Positions 46,177 through 58,288 of a stretch of 64,000 nt of DNA are shown piece by piece. Position numbers and translations under genes: made by a program. The notes under the pieces were generated by a model, which worked only from the letters and a program-made list of their open reading frames with translations, made no database searches and was not told the DNA's origin. Each line of letters begins with the position of its first letter. Position 1 is the first letter of the stretch. Source of the stretch: Opeltia flavorubescens (Eukaryota; Ascomycota; Lecanoromycetes; Teloschistales; Teloschistaceae); the NCBI GenBank assembly GCA_000442125.1, contig KE546975.1:1178001-1242000 (forward strand). The letters are read 5' to 3'.

Positions 46177-48191
46177 ATGACCAAACCCGGCAAAATCCTA
46201 AAGTTGCCTGTACAGCAGCTTCTCATTCTCTCACTATGTCGTCTTGCGGATCCCATCTCCTTCTCTTCAGTCTTTCCTTATCTACCTGAGATGATCGAAA
46301 GCTTCAATGTCCCCAAGAACCAAGTCGGGAGATGGGCTGGTATCACTTCCGCCGTCTTCTCTCTCAGTCAAGCTGTCACTGGTATCTTCTGGGGCAGGGC
46401 ATCTGATCGATTTGGACGGAAACCGGTCATTCTAACCGGCATGATATGTGTTATGTTGTCCGGTCTACTGTTTGGCTTCTCTCAGAACCTGGCTATGGCC
46501 ATTGTAACGAGGTCGCTTGCTGGAGCTAGTAATGGTAATGTCGGCATACTTCGAACGACGGTGGCCGAGCTGGTTCCTCAGAAAGAACTGCAGCCTAGAG
46601 CTTTCTCTGTCATGCCTCTGATGTGGGCGATTGGAAGCATATTTGGACCAGCATTCGTATAGTGTCCTAAAAGGTAATTATAGCTTTTCTTTTGATCGCT
46701 GACGTCTCAAGGGTGGCGCGCTTGCGGATCCAGCTGCGAAATTTCCCAGTATATTTAGCAATCGCTTCTTCAAGAAGTTTCCCTATGCATTGCCGAATTT
46801 AGTTGCGAGCCTTTTCTTCTTGGTCGGCCTTACCGCTGGATCCCTCTTTCTGAAGGTTAGCATCCCTCACGCAATCGCTGTACATGAACTCAAAGTTACA
46901 GGAAACTTTGGAGACAAAGAAGAACAGACGGGACTACGGCCGTGTCGTAGGCAAAGCAATTATTCGAGCATTCAGCAGGAAGAAAAAACAAAAGCATGCA
47001 TTCAGTGATAGGGAACAGTCGGCCTCTTTGCTTCAGCACCACCGCATGTCATCCGTATCCACGGCGAACGACGAGGACAAATGGGAGCCCGCACAAAAGT
47101 CGGTCAAGCAGGAAGCTCCTTCATACCGAGAAGTAAACCAAAATCTATGAAAAGCTTTTTGACAGTATGGTATTTGACAATAGATAATTTCTAGGTTTTC
47201 TCAAGACAAACGAATATCAACCTTCTTACCTACACTCTTCTCGCCCTCCATTCGGTGGCTTTCGATCAACTACTACCAGTTTTCATGCATCATCCTCGTC
47301 AGACTCATCGATCCTCGAATCCAGATGTCCGTCTACCTTTCAAATTCGGTGGGGGCTTTGGCATCGATGTATGTAATCTTCTCTTACTGTGATAGCTTTT
47401 CATAATCATTGTTGATATGCTAATGTCAAGTGTTGTTACAGTCCGATCGAATAGGTGTCCTCTTCACCCTCTATGGCATCTCCGGTGCATTCATACAATT
47501 TCTCATCTTCCCACCCGTTGCTCGTCATTATGGTGTTCTCAACTCACTCAAATTCGTCACCATCGTCTTTCCGCTGGTCTATGTTGCCATTCCCTTCACC
47601 GCGCTTATTCCCAACCCACTCACACAACAGGGAGTCATGCTCGTCATCATGCTAATCAAATGCTTCGCCGTGATATTTGCCTTCCCGTGCGTAACGATCA
47701 TGTTAACGAATAGTGCAGTAAGCCTTAGGGTATTAGGTACCCTGAATGGAGTCGCCACGAGCGTGAGCGCTATAGGACGAGCGACTGGGCCAGCAGTCGG
47801 AGGTGCCATGTTCGAGGTCGGGGCTGTGCATGGCTGGGCGATCTTACCGTGGTGGGTGCTCGCCGGTTTCGCGTTCCTAGGTGCGATACCCGTGTGGTGG
47901 CTAGTAGAGATGGATGGGTTTGGTGGATCCGGGGATGATAATGGTGACGAAGATGAATCGGAACCACCAGAAATACCCCAAGGAGATGAACAGGGGAGGC
48001 AGCGACCTGTCGTTACGGGATCACCCAAACTTCAACCGAAGGATGTATCGGAAGCTGATGAGTCCGTGGTTGAAGACGAAGGATTGCTGGCTGCAAGCGA
48101 ATTCGCGGACCCAATGGGCACGAGCAGCGGTGGAGTGGCCAAGATACCGTTGAGAAGGGGACACCGTATAGCACAAGGCAGTTCTCCATAA
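46177..48191 (+). CDS. MFS transporter (DHA/tetracycline-resistance-like)
   Basis: This is a proton-coupled exporter-type major facilitator. Five exons: 46177-46656, 46712-46855, 46902-47132, 47195-47368 and 47442-48191 (introns 55, 46, 62 and 73 nt; all phase 0), giving 592 aa. The first half has the motif-A loop GRASDRFGRKPVIL and the TM4 motif RSLAGASNGNVGILRT. A cytosolic loop of about 100 residues (KKNRRDYGR ... KQEAPSYREV) separates the halves. Motif C-like sequence ATGPAVGGAMF lies in the second half. The last 90 residues are an acidic, Pro/Gly-rich tail. It resembles the fungal YCR023C/ZIFL-like group; substrate unknown. Confidence 0.9.
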
Positions 48192-48314
48192 CAGGGTTGA
48201 TGGATAGAATGATCTGATAGACCCATGGGTGTAATATGAACCAAATCGATACAGGCAATTTGTTGAACCGATGGACCAACCAAAATCTCTTGAATGTATC
48301 CCCATGCGAAATCC

Positions 48315-48605
48315 TCAACCTGAACTCACAGGCGGTATGACCGCAACCTCATCTCCCTCGTTGATCATCCTCGGCGTAGCATTTTCCGCCTTCTCTTCAT
48401 CCACATCGACGTACTCCAGATTTATCGTCAGCAACGAGCTAGCCAAGACCTTCTCCCTGATACCAGGATACGCCTTTTCCAGATGCGCGAAAAGCTCCGC
48501 GACGCTTATCGGGGCAGCAAGCTCCTCTGACGCTTTGCGCGTGAAGGTCGCAGCGGAAGCGAAGTAGAGGAGGGAGAAGTGGCCTGGGGAAGCTTTTTTG
48601 GGCAT
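48315..48605 (-). CDS. cnxG: Molybdopterin synthase small subunit (MOCS2A/CnxG)
   Basis: This sulphur-carrier protein of molybdenum-cofactor synthesis pairs with CnxH (MOCS2B). It is a single exon of 96 aa with a ubiquitin-like beta-grasp fold. It starts PGHFSLLYFASAATFT, contains INLEYVDVDEE and ends INEGDEVAVIPPVSSG. The terminal glycine, the site of adenylation and thiocarboxylation, is present, but the preceding residue is Ser, giving S-G instead of the usual G-G. Its 3' end converges with the MFS gene 123 bp away. Confidence 0.9.
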   Translation of the reverse strand: MPKKASPGHFSLLYFASAATFTRKASEELAAPISVAELFAHLEKAYPGIREKVLASSLLTINLEYVDVDEEKAENATPRMINEGDEVAVIPPVSSG

Positions 48606-48986
48606 TGCGGATTATGCTGCGTCTGCTGTGCTGGATTCAGTATGTAGCTTGGGAAGAGAGTGTTGTGTGATATGAGGGAAGCTTTTTGTAGTTCAGATAT
48701 GGAGAGGTTGTTTTTCTACGGAGACATTGGCGCCAAAGGTGCCATGATTCAGATAATACATGCTTTTGTTTTTATGTGGATCATCATGTGGAGAGGAAGT
48801 AAACAATTGAGGGCAAAGACTTACTTGTTAGTCTACTGTGAGACGATGGTCTTTGTCCCGGGCATGGAAAAATTATAGCGCTTCATCTCCACCACGCCGA
48901 CTAGATTGATGACTAAGCAAAGTTTTTTGACTTCAGAGCTGTTGGTGCCACTGAGAATATTGATCGAGATTATTCTTTCCATATCC
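48606..48986. other. Divergent intergenic region
   Basis: This is the promoter region between cnxG and the exoribonuclease gene. The exoribonuclease frame is already open from 48906. Confidence 0.45.
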
Positions 48987-51900
48987 ATGCATATACGAGA
49001 TCGTCTTCGGCTTACTTTTCTACGGAAAGAGGCATCTAGGGTCTGCTGGAGATGTGTACTCTCACCTCGTCAACAGCTTCGGCCTTTGCAAACCATTCAT
49101 TCCACCACTGGACCCAGCCAGTTCGATGTCAAACCTTTCGAAATCGAGTCATCACCTGGCGATCCTTTAACAACAGCTTCAAAACGTCTCTTGAATCCTG
49201 ATGTCGCAAATCACAGAGTTATCACGATCAGCCCTGCGGACTCTGTGAAGCAAAGTGTAGCCACTCAGAAGGAGGATGCCCCGGAATTGCTTTCCGAACA
49301 TCCAGGACTATCTGTCCGGCGCTGCAGGTCAGAGAATGGGAAATACCTTCAGGCATGGCACAAGGAATTCAAAGCAAAGAAGCAGAAGAGTCTCGAAGCT
49401 AAGGAGACGCATCTCAAGAAGTACGCGACGGCTCGGACGTCCCGCGACGCGCTACAACACAATGCTAGCACAAGTGAGAAGGCATTTGACAATCATCAAT
49501 ATGATGGTCCGGGTACGAGAATAGAGACTCAACCAGGGGATACGATTGGAGATGCTGAGCAGTCTCGAGTTGGAGATACCACACCAAAGAAGGCATTGCC
49601 TCAAGAACAAGTGCGTAAAGCTGGAAGAGCTTCTGCTCAAAGTAGACCAGTACGCCGGAAGAAATGGAAACTCGGCATGCCAACGTATGTTGGTCCCGAC
49701 CGTTCTCGAGTTTATATCTTCCGCAAAGGAAGTAAGAGAGAACTGCGCCTCGTATACGTGGATCCGGAGCGATTAACGGATATTCTCAAAGACTCGGATC
49801 GACTTAAGATGGAAACAGATAGTTTGATTCATACATGGCTGGAATCTGATGGCTCTCCAAAGAAAAATATACCAAAAAATTCAAGGCGAAAATCAGTTTC
49901 TGGACGCACAATCGGCCGTCAGCTGTATGCAAGAAATGATCACACATCCATCAAAGAAGGCAGTAGGTCTCAGAGCCCACAGGTACAGACAACGAACCTC
50001 ACGGAAAACCCGAAGGGTCATCCTAATCCTGTGACTGAGCATACCCAGCAAAGCCAAAACCCCTCAATCTCATTCCCAGAGGAGAATATGACGTCTTTAC
50101 CGAGCAGTACGCAGCTGTCGTCTGCTTCATATAGTGACCGAGGACTCGGCAATCCGATGATCATGACTAATCGTTGGGCGGGCCCAACCATTTCCATTCC
50201 CTTTTTAAGAGAGCCTGGTAGCTCCCCGCAGAGTTTCATTAGGAATCTGTGCACAAGTGCTGTAAGCGTCCTGTCTGCCATTCGAATCACCCTAGCTGAC
50301 TCCTTAGAAGACTTTTCGCTCTCCTTTAGATGCGCAGCAGAGTTCGCCCACCGAGACTGACCTTGCTTCGCAGCTACCAAATGTTTTTGACGTCGGTATT
50401 CGAAAGCATCTTACGGTATGGCAGGAATCAGAAACCATTAAGAATGCCGGAACGCCCCCTTCAGACATTAAAGATCATGAGAGACTTGTTTTAACAGAAG
50501 ATACGACTGAACAATCAGGCGAAGAAGTTTCAGCCAGTAACTCAGGGTCGATTGATCCTGCTTCAGCTCATGACTGGGATCAAATTTCTAGTTCTGAGAA
50601 AGATGAGGCAGGAGACACAGACGTGCATAATTTTCTCCGACCTGGAGATGTCATTGGATTCAAGTAAGCTAGCCATGGAAGCTTTGTTGATCGTTGTTCA
50701 CATTGAAACAGCACGAACCGTGACGGAATGCTTGCGGTGTTTATTCGAAATTTCGAGAAGCAATCTCAATTCTATGCTATGCAGGGGGAATGGTTTCATC
50801 GAATTTCGCGTCATTACGGATTCACGATGCGTAATGTTTTCTCTCAACAAGAAATTGATCCCATCATGCCTTATCTACCAGAAAAAGAAGTTGACAGCGA
50901 AACGTTGGAGCAATTCAATACGATGAAAGTCAATGTTCCAAGAGACGTTGGAGCGAATCTGATTGAGAAGCTTCAGGCCATCCAAAATGAAAGCCACGAA
51001 ATCTTTCGAAAACATTCGGAACGACTCGATCGTGCCCATTCTTTGGTAGCACACGAATGGGAAACAAAGGAGATGACTTTGCAAGAGATCAGTTTAATAG
51101 TCCTGCAAAAAGAGAATCTGGATGAACTGACTGACACGATGTTATGGACCGTCAATAAAGCGCTTGTGAAGAACCCTAAATTCCGGTCTTTGAACACAAT
51201 TTTACAGAGGAGCGCTCCGCGGTGGAATGTAAATCCACTAAAGCTCATGCGAAGATTTGAACAGATGAGGACCTGGATAAGGGAGTATGTTGAAGGCGTC
51301 GTTGAGCAAGCAACGTCGTCGCAATATGACCCCATTTCCAACCCAACTGAAGTAAAGGTTCAAGACTCGAACCCAATTCCAGGATTTGTTCGCAAAGCCA
51401 GAAATTTGATTCACAATAGTCGGCTTCATCGTGGCGTTACAGCGCTCGGCGGAATAGGCCCGAGCTCACCAAGAACTGTGACAAGCGGATCGCCAGAGGA
51501 TACAAAAGTTCAAATATCTCCTCTTGAGGAGTTTAATCCAAAGGAAAGGGCAATACTCAGAATCTTAAAGACTTGGTCTATCTCGCGAGATATTCCAAGT
51601 ACGGGAACCGCCTGGGCTCTACCACCAGTGCTCTTACGGGCCACCGAGTTATATGGTGATAAAACAGATGAAGCAACCGGCTTTCTATTTCTGCAGGAAC
51701 TTGGCGTCATTGCGCCCTGGGAAAACCGCCATACCTATAGTGTAGTCTATCCTCTTCCTACTGAGACTGTCGGGATTGCAGCTGACGATACATCCCGCTA
51801 TACGGAGGATTCTCTTGGGCGTCTTCGAAAAGATTGGGGAGAAATGCCGGTTTATTGTATCGACGACGCTGAGGCACAAGAGATAGACGATGGTATTTCA

Positions 51901-53376
51901 CTGGAAAAGATCGAGGGAAATGCTTCCGAATTCTGGATTCATGTTCACGTTGCAAATCCTTCGGCCTTTATCAGTCCCGACAGTGCTATCGGTAAACATG
52001 CTGNCAGTGTGTTGCAGACTATTTATCTCCCCGAGAAGAACTATCCTATGCTGGATCCCGAGCTGACTCAGGGCCACTTCAGCCTGGCTAAAAACAGACC
52101 TGTACTCACCTTCAGCGCCAGAGTTTCCATTGAGGGAAAGATACAAGAGAACAAGGTCACGCCTGGGTGGGTGCACAATATCAAGAGGATAACACCCCAG
52201 ATCCTGAGCCAGAAACTCGGCTTCGCGAAGAAGCCCCACGAAATCGGTTCTCGTGTGCTCCAGGTGGGTCAGCAAGTAAAATCTACACGACAAATCAAAG
52301 CCAGCGATGAGTTACTGCCGTCAGATATATCTGAATTGCAAATTTTGCAGAAGCTCGGTTCAGCAAGAAGGTTCAAACGCAGTAGGAATGAGGGCGCTCA
52401 AGGTTTTCATGGTTCAGTCCCTGAACCATACGTCCGCATCGGACCTGGAGGTATCGGGCGCACCTACGGCCTCATTCGTGGCCGTCAATTCATCGGCGAC
52501 CCGTTCATTTCCTGGGAAGCCCACGAGGTCGATATTGGTGGTGAGCTTTCTCGTAGCGACGAACGAAACTTTGTCACCGATATGATGATCCTAGCCGGCG
52601 AGGTTGCCGCTCGCTGGTGCAGCGATCGTAACATCCCCATCCCATACCGCGGCACCATCCCCAATCCGGCTCCTCATATGTCCCCGGAAGTCTACAAATC
52701 GGAAGTCATCGACCGTTCTATGCGTGAAAGAGGATATGTTCCGATCATGCTTTACAGAACTTACAATCGCCTTTGCGGCCAAGCTACAATCCGCCCACAC
52801 CCGTTCCCCCACGCCATCATGGGCACGGAATCTTACGCCAAAGCCACCTCCCCACTCCGCCGCTATGGTGACATGCTCATCCATTGGCAGATCCAAGCCG
52901 CGCTTCTCTATGAAGAGAAGCACGGTAAGGATTCCCTCCTCAACCGTCAGGGAGACAGCCAAACAGACCAAAGCTACCTCCCCTTCACCACCTCCGCCCT
53001 CACCCGCCTCCTGCCCAAATTCGAGGTCCACGAACGCAGCGCCATCGACATGGTCAAGAAATCAAAAATGCACTGGATCGTCCAACTCCTGCACCGCGCC
53101 TTCTATTTCGGCGAGGAAACCCTACCCGAGACATTGGAGGTCTTGGTGCACGCGGAACCGAAAGCACTACTGGTGAATGGGGATGCGTTGGGGTATATTA
53201 AGCAGTTGAGCGGTCTGGACACGGATGTATTGGAGAATGAGGTTTCGAAGAGGGAAGGGGGGATTAAGGTTGGGGATCGGTGGGAGTGTAGGATGGATGG
53301 GGTGGATACTTATGGGAATCGGGTCAAGGTTGTACCGGTTAGGTTGCTGGGGAGGGAGGTGTGTTGGAGGGGTTGA
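48987..53376 (+). CDS. Mitochondrial RNase II-family exoribonuclease (CYT-4/DSS1-like)
   Basis: This is a 3'-5' exoribonuclease of mitochondrial RNA turnover and processing. Exons 48987-50261, 50308-50663 and 50712-53376 (introns 46 and 48 nt, with CTGAC branch in the first) give about 1431 aa; an in-frame ATG at 48906 would add 27 residues. The N-terminus (MHIRDRLRLTFLRKEASRVCWRC) fits a matrix presequence. About 400 polar, low-complexity residues precede the conserved region. The RNB domain carries the metal-binding Asp cluster (IDDAEAQEIDDG, near 927) and IHVHVANPSAFI. It continues through TYNRLCGQATI and SPLRRYGDMLIHWQIQA, and a C-terminal S1-like part ends the protein. The N at 52003 lies in GNC after HA, where alanine is expected. 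Confidence 0.9.
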
Positions 53377-54205
53377 GGGGGATTTGAGCTGAATTCGGGT
53401 CGATTGGCTGATTATTCTATGTACCATTTGGGGGTGATGGATGGTCCTTGGACTCCATTTCAGAAATGGATAGACCTTTATACCGTTAAAGGGGAATGGA
53501 GATTTGAGGGGATATAAGTGTATATAGGGAGAACGAGAATGAATATGTACATATCAAAGCTGCCCCGGTTAGTAGCGGTGCTCTACCAATCACCCCGACT
53601 TTCCATTTACCCCCCTTCCACAAAAAAGTACCCTTCCAATGCTCCTCTTCACTCCTGTTCGTGCGATCCTTACCAACGGTACTGACATCCACGGCCTCAA
53701 AGACATAAATTGAGAGGAAGGGATAGATGGACAGGGACGGCGTGGGATGGAAGGGCCAGGCTCATGAGGACGAATTGATAGAGGGAGAGGCAGCAAATCA
53801 AAGAGATGTAGGAGAAGAATGTAAGGACGGATATAAGAATGAGAATAAGGATAGATAGATAGATAACAGAATACATCTTTATCCTAATTATTTGTTTTCA
53901 TAATATCACTTTGCAAATACACTTTTATCCGAACAATGACCTAGGAACATTATATTCTCATTATGTTGCGCTTGCCTTTGCTACTAGGCGAGCCAAGGAA
54001 AGCAAGTTAGAAATAAGAAATAAGTTCCTCGATATGTGCCTCCGCTGACGGTCCAAATTGTAAATTATATATGGGAGAACGACTGCCCCACTGCGGGGTA
54101 AGTAATTTAAATGTTTATCCGGAACAACGTCGGAGCTGGCCAAGTCTGATCCGCTGTATCAGTAGTGTATCAACAACATGAAAGGACAGATCAAATAGCC
54201 CAAAA
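53377..54205. other. AT-rich intergenic region
   Basis: No gene is seen. It contains a short (GATA)4 microsatellite at 53850-53865 and AT-rich sequence to about 54180, likely the promoter of LRA2. Confidence 0.45.
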
Positions 54206-55355
54206 ATGCCTCCCCCCAAAATAATCGACTCCCACATCCACCTATACCCCTATAGCGAGATCCGCAGCCTCGCTTGGTGCCACGAAGACCACCCTCTGCA
54301 CAATCAATACTCAATTGAAGAATATCTCTTCGCCTCTCAAGAACTAGAGAACATTACAGAACAGAAATTGCGAGGTTTCATCTTCATAGAAACGGATCGA
54401 AGAAGCTCTTTAGAGACAGAGGCAGGCTGGGATGAACCATTCCGTGAACTTGATTGGATCAAGCGCGTTGCGGATGGGACGCCACGAACGGGGGAAGGTC
54501 ATGGCCCTGAACATGCGTGTTTGTGTCTAGGTATCGTGCTTTGGGCGCCGTTACCATCGGGGGCGGAAGCAATGGCGAGGTATGTTGATAGAGCCAAGAG
54601 TCGAGCGGGTAGTACATGGCAGCTCGTGAAGGGGTTTCGGTACCTTGTACAGGACAAGCCAGCTGGAACAATGCTGAGTGATGGATTCATTGATTCGCTC
54701 AGATGGATGGGCCGTAATGGTTATGCTTTTGACCTCGGTGTTGATGCAAGAAGTGGTGGTCTCTGGCAATTGACTGAAGCTGTAGAAATGATTGAGAGAG
54801 CTCACAAAGCGGTGGCAGAGGAGGATAAGGTGGCAGTGGTGATAAGTATGAATTCCAGTCCATTGGTATGAGGGTAAGGGTAAGAATCGTCTCTGACGGA
54901 TAATAGACCACATGTGTAAGCCTGATATGCGAAGTCGAGCTTCAGACGGCAGTCCGGCCGAAGAGATCTTCCGTGATTGGAGTCGAGAGATAGGCAGACT
55001 AGCGTCATTTTCCAATATCTATATGAAGCTATCCGGAGGGTTTTCCGAGATGGGTGCGCTTCCTGCTAGTGTAGACCAAGGTCCATGGGATTCTTCATTG
55101 CGACAACGACTCGTACAAGATGCTCGAGATTGGGCAGAGAAGTGGATGAAACAACTTTTGATAACTTTCGGGGCCAGACGAGTTATGTTCGGAAGTGATT
55201 GGCCAGTCTGTAACGTCGGTGGCGGTGATAACGAGGTCAGCTGGATGAATTGGTGGTCCGTAGTCGAGGGCTTTGTCAAGGACAATTTGAGCGAAGATGA
55301 TCAAGCGCAACTCTGGAGCGGTAACGCTATTAGAGCGTATTGTCTGAATAGTTAG
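54206..55355 (+). CDS. LRA2: L-rhamnono-gamma-lactonase, amidohydrolase family (LRA2)
   Basis: This enzyme hydrolyses L-rhamnono-1,4-lactone to L-rhamnonate, the second step of the non-phosphorylated fungal L-rhamnose pathway. Exons 54206-54845 and 54907-55355 (61-nt intron, CTGAC branch, phase 1) give 362 aa. An amidohydrolase-2 TIM barrel is visible: HxH after strand 1 (IDSHIHLYP, residues 10 and 12), GFIFIETDRR, LVKGFRYLVQDKP, AFDLGVDAR, the NHMCKPDM histidine created at the splice junction, and the catalytic Asp in FGSDWPV (about 310). The text closely resembles yeast LRA2. It converges on LRA1, the enzyme that makes its substrate, with 257 bp between stop codons. Confidence 0.88.
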
Positions 55356-55612
55356 ATGAAGTGCAACTTCAACCATTGAGTCTCAGCCAGGATTTATCAA
55401 TTATTCGCAAAGCATTTAGGCCGTCTGCTCGTGCGTCTGTAAGCTCGTGAGGGCACACGATCTGGCCTTTGAGCTTACTGTCACACGCAGGAGGCTCCAG
55501 CTAGTTCTTATGGACGCTTATTGCGTTGCCTGTCAAGCACGGTATAGAATCGAGGTCACGATATGCGGGCTTCTCCGCTCTAGAAGTCGTACGCTTTGGG
55601 CGTACCAGCTGT

Positions 55613-56512
55613 CTACTGTAGATTGACAAACAAGCCTCCGTCGACAAGTAGCTGTGCTCCAGTCTATGCCCAAGTCAGCAAAAGCCATTGAAGATACTCC
55701 CAGAATCAACGTACCACGTATCGACTCATATCCGATGCCAGGAAAACCGCCGGGCCGACCATGTCTTCGGTGACTCCAGTCCTCCCAAGCGGTATTCTGC
55801 CTTCCATGTACTTCCTCTTTTCCTCATTCTCAAGGTCCTTTTCATTCATTTGCGTCTTGATAGTCCCTGGCAATAAAGCGTTGCATCGAATGCCGTGCTT
55901 CCCCAACGCGACCGCACAGCTTTGCATCAGGCTCAAGATGCCAGCTTTCGTTGGTGTGTAGTGGGTCTGCTGTCCTCCGCCAACGAGAGCTGAGATGGAG
56001 GATACGCCAATGATGGAACCACCGGGTGGGGACTGAGCCACCATTTGGCGGGCTGCTGCTTGTACGGCGTAGAAGGAGCCATCGAGATTCGTGCGTATGG
56101 TTTTGGAGAGGAGATCTGGTTCGATGCTATTCAGAAAGTTCAATCATGACTGTGTCGGCCAAGAGGTTAATGAGGGGATGTAGTACTCCAAGAACTCTGC
56201 GAATTGGCATAGGCCTGCGTTGCTGACGAAGATATCAAGTCTTCCCCAGCGGTCAGCGACCTCTTTGACCAGTGTTTTACTTGTTTCGGGGTCCGATATA
56301 TCGCCCGCGACTGCAAAGAAGCTTGTTCCATTTGGCGGTAGCTCTTTCCTTAGCTGCTCGAGGATTATCTCATCGTTGGATCCGCCAAGATAGTTGATGG
56401 CGACATTGCAGCCGTGTCGAAGGAATCCTAGGGCTATTGCGCGGCCGATACCTGTCAGACTTCCCGTCAAAGCTGCGTTCTTGCCAAGGAGAAGTTGCTG
56501 ATTCATATTCAT
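55613..56512 (-). CDS. LRA1: L-rhamnose 1-dehydrogenase, SDR family (LRA1)
   Basis: This enzyme oxidises L-rhamnose to L-rhamnono-1,4-lactone, the first pathway step. Exons on the minus strand are 56512-56187, 56126-55715 and 55663-55613 (introns 60 and 51 nt), giving 262 aa. Classical SDR motifs are the cofactor site TGSLTGIGRAIA (16-27), SNAG, Ser in VSSISALVGG, and Tyr165-x-x-x-Lys169 in THYTPTKAG. The C-terminus GAQLLVDGGLFVNLQ closely matches characterised Scheffersomyces RHA1/LRA1, which supports the specific name. The last exon has 17 codons. It is paired tail to tail with LRA2. No LRA3, LRA4 or rhamnose regulator was found in the window. Confidence 0.88.
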
Positions 56513-58288
56513 GGTTGTTGACCGCTCTCAAGCCTTGGAGAGTGGTGTTGTAAGACCTAAGTCGAGCATATCGTTGTTATGAAAATATTCAATATGCCTT
56601 TCATCATAGGTACTGATTACCTCCTGATACTGCATTCAACAAACGGAATCTACTTTTGCAAACACATGGATAGAATGATGAAGCGATGGCCGAAAGCTCG
56701 GCAACAACCGGCTGACACGCACAACACGGAGCCGACGTGCCGAGAGCCGAGAATAGGAAGTGTAACCGACCCCTATTTCAACTACATGCGCTGAACATCC
56801 TCCGCCCTGTCAGAAACACAGATATTTCATCTTGTGATCAAATTATGCCATACATTCAATCTATTCGGCGAGTCCGATTCCGTCATCACCGTTTTATGTT
56901 CTCCGCCACCTAGGATGCCGACCTTGTCAGGTTTCGGGCAATACCGGCTGGTGGCGGCAACGTGGATCATCGACCTCTAGGAGCCCTTTTCAGCCGCGGT
57001 CACGAGGGAACCCGGGAGATTATCTGGACATCGAGTAAACAGCCATGTTCCCTGACATCTCAAGAAACTTCGAAATTGTCTTTTCAGGAAGCCACGCTCG
57101 GTTGGGCTGTGGCTTTGCTCGCCAAGTCCACGTTTCAATGCTCAAGCCATACGAATAGCTCTTTGTTAACACAAAGCCCATGACACATCAGGTACTTTGC
57201 CATGGGACCGTTACAGAGTCCATCGTTCCCACATGTCACCCAAGACCATACAAGCGCTAGCGCCTGACAGCCTGACCAGTGACAGAAGGCACTATCTCTC
57301 AATAGAGAAAGTCCATCAGCCACCAAACAGCCAGAACGAAATTCTTAGCACCGGCTAGCACGTTCCACGTCAGACGCTTGATATTCGAGATTCCACAACG
57401 TCCCTTCATCGTGCAATAGGGAGAAAGGACATGAACTGTACCAAGAATCAATCCACTGTAATCAGCCACCAATCCAGCTAAACAATTATAGCAGCTTAGT
57501 AGAAGAAATGTTCCTGTAGAAGCAATCTTAGGTAACCTGACCAAGACTGTTCCTTTTTGCACCAGCCCTACTAGTTGGATTTATCCACTTTAACTGGGCA
57601 TCCCGACTATGCTAGACGCTTGCGGGCGTACTTCTTCATGGGGATTTGACGCCAATACTGTGGATACCGCGGCCAATTTGCACGGACCGTGATCATGAGA
57701 GGCCTAAGAGGTAGCTATGAGGCGTTGATCGTTTCGCCATCGTTGCTTGACCCACAGCGGGAGCTTGGACGGCAGTGTGCTGGTACGTGTGTCTAAGGCA
57801 TCAATCATTGAGAAAATTGAATATTCTTGCCCAGCATCGTCGGATTGACGCCTTTCCTGTACCAATATAGTTGATGTTAGCTTTTGCTTGTACAGTAAGT
57901 CTCGTTTGTACAGCACAATGCTGTTGCTCTCAAGGGTAACAGTGATATGGCAATGTTGTCTGAGAGGAAAGTGTCGGATACAGGGCCGTCCTTCTGGAAC
58001 GTGTCAGAGAAGTCATGATCTGGCATGGTTGTGTTCCTTCGTTCCTCGATTACCATGGATCTTAGGTTTTGAGCTCAGCTGTTGATCTTACCGGTCAATA
58101 ATCCTGCCGAGAGATGAACCTCGAGTTGTACCGAAGACCGCTGATGTAAGCATACAGATGGGATATTTGAAGATATAAAAGTAGAGAACGAGAATATTCT
58201 TCTGCTTCCATCATTGACAAGAGCTGCCACCTCCAAAGAACATTGTTAGCATACTTAATTCATCCCTTTCTCAAGCTCGATACCTACA
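56513..58288. other. 1.8-kb region without a supported gene
   Basis: The largest gap in the window. It separates LRA1 (minus) from the halogenase-like gene (plus). ORFs present (for example 57299-57562 minus) are short and motif-free. The right end holds a TATA box, listed separately. Confidence 0.4.
58174..58180 (+). promoter_or_regulatory. TATA box of the halogenase-like gene
   Basis: TATAAAA lies 109 bp upstream of the ATG at 58289, followed by a C/T-rich leader. It suggests regulated rather than constitutive transcription. Confidence 0.5.

Noticed and set aside
53850-53865. (GATA)4 microsatellite
   Set aside because: Too short to be more than ordinary sequence; noted in the intergenic entry only.
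57299-57562. 87-codon minus-strand ORF in the large gap
   Set aside because: A hydrophobic, unstructured frame with no neighbouring exons that fit; not enough to call a gene.
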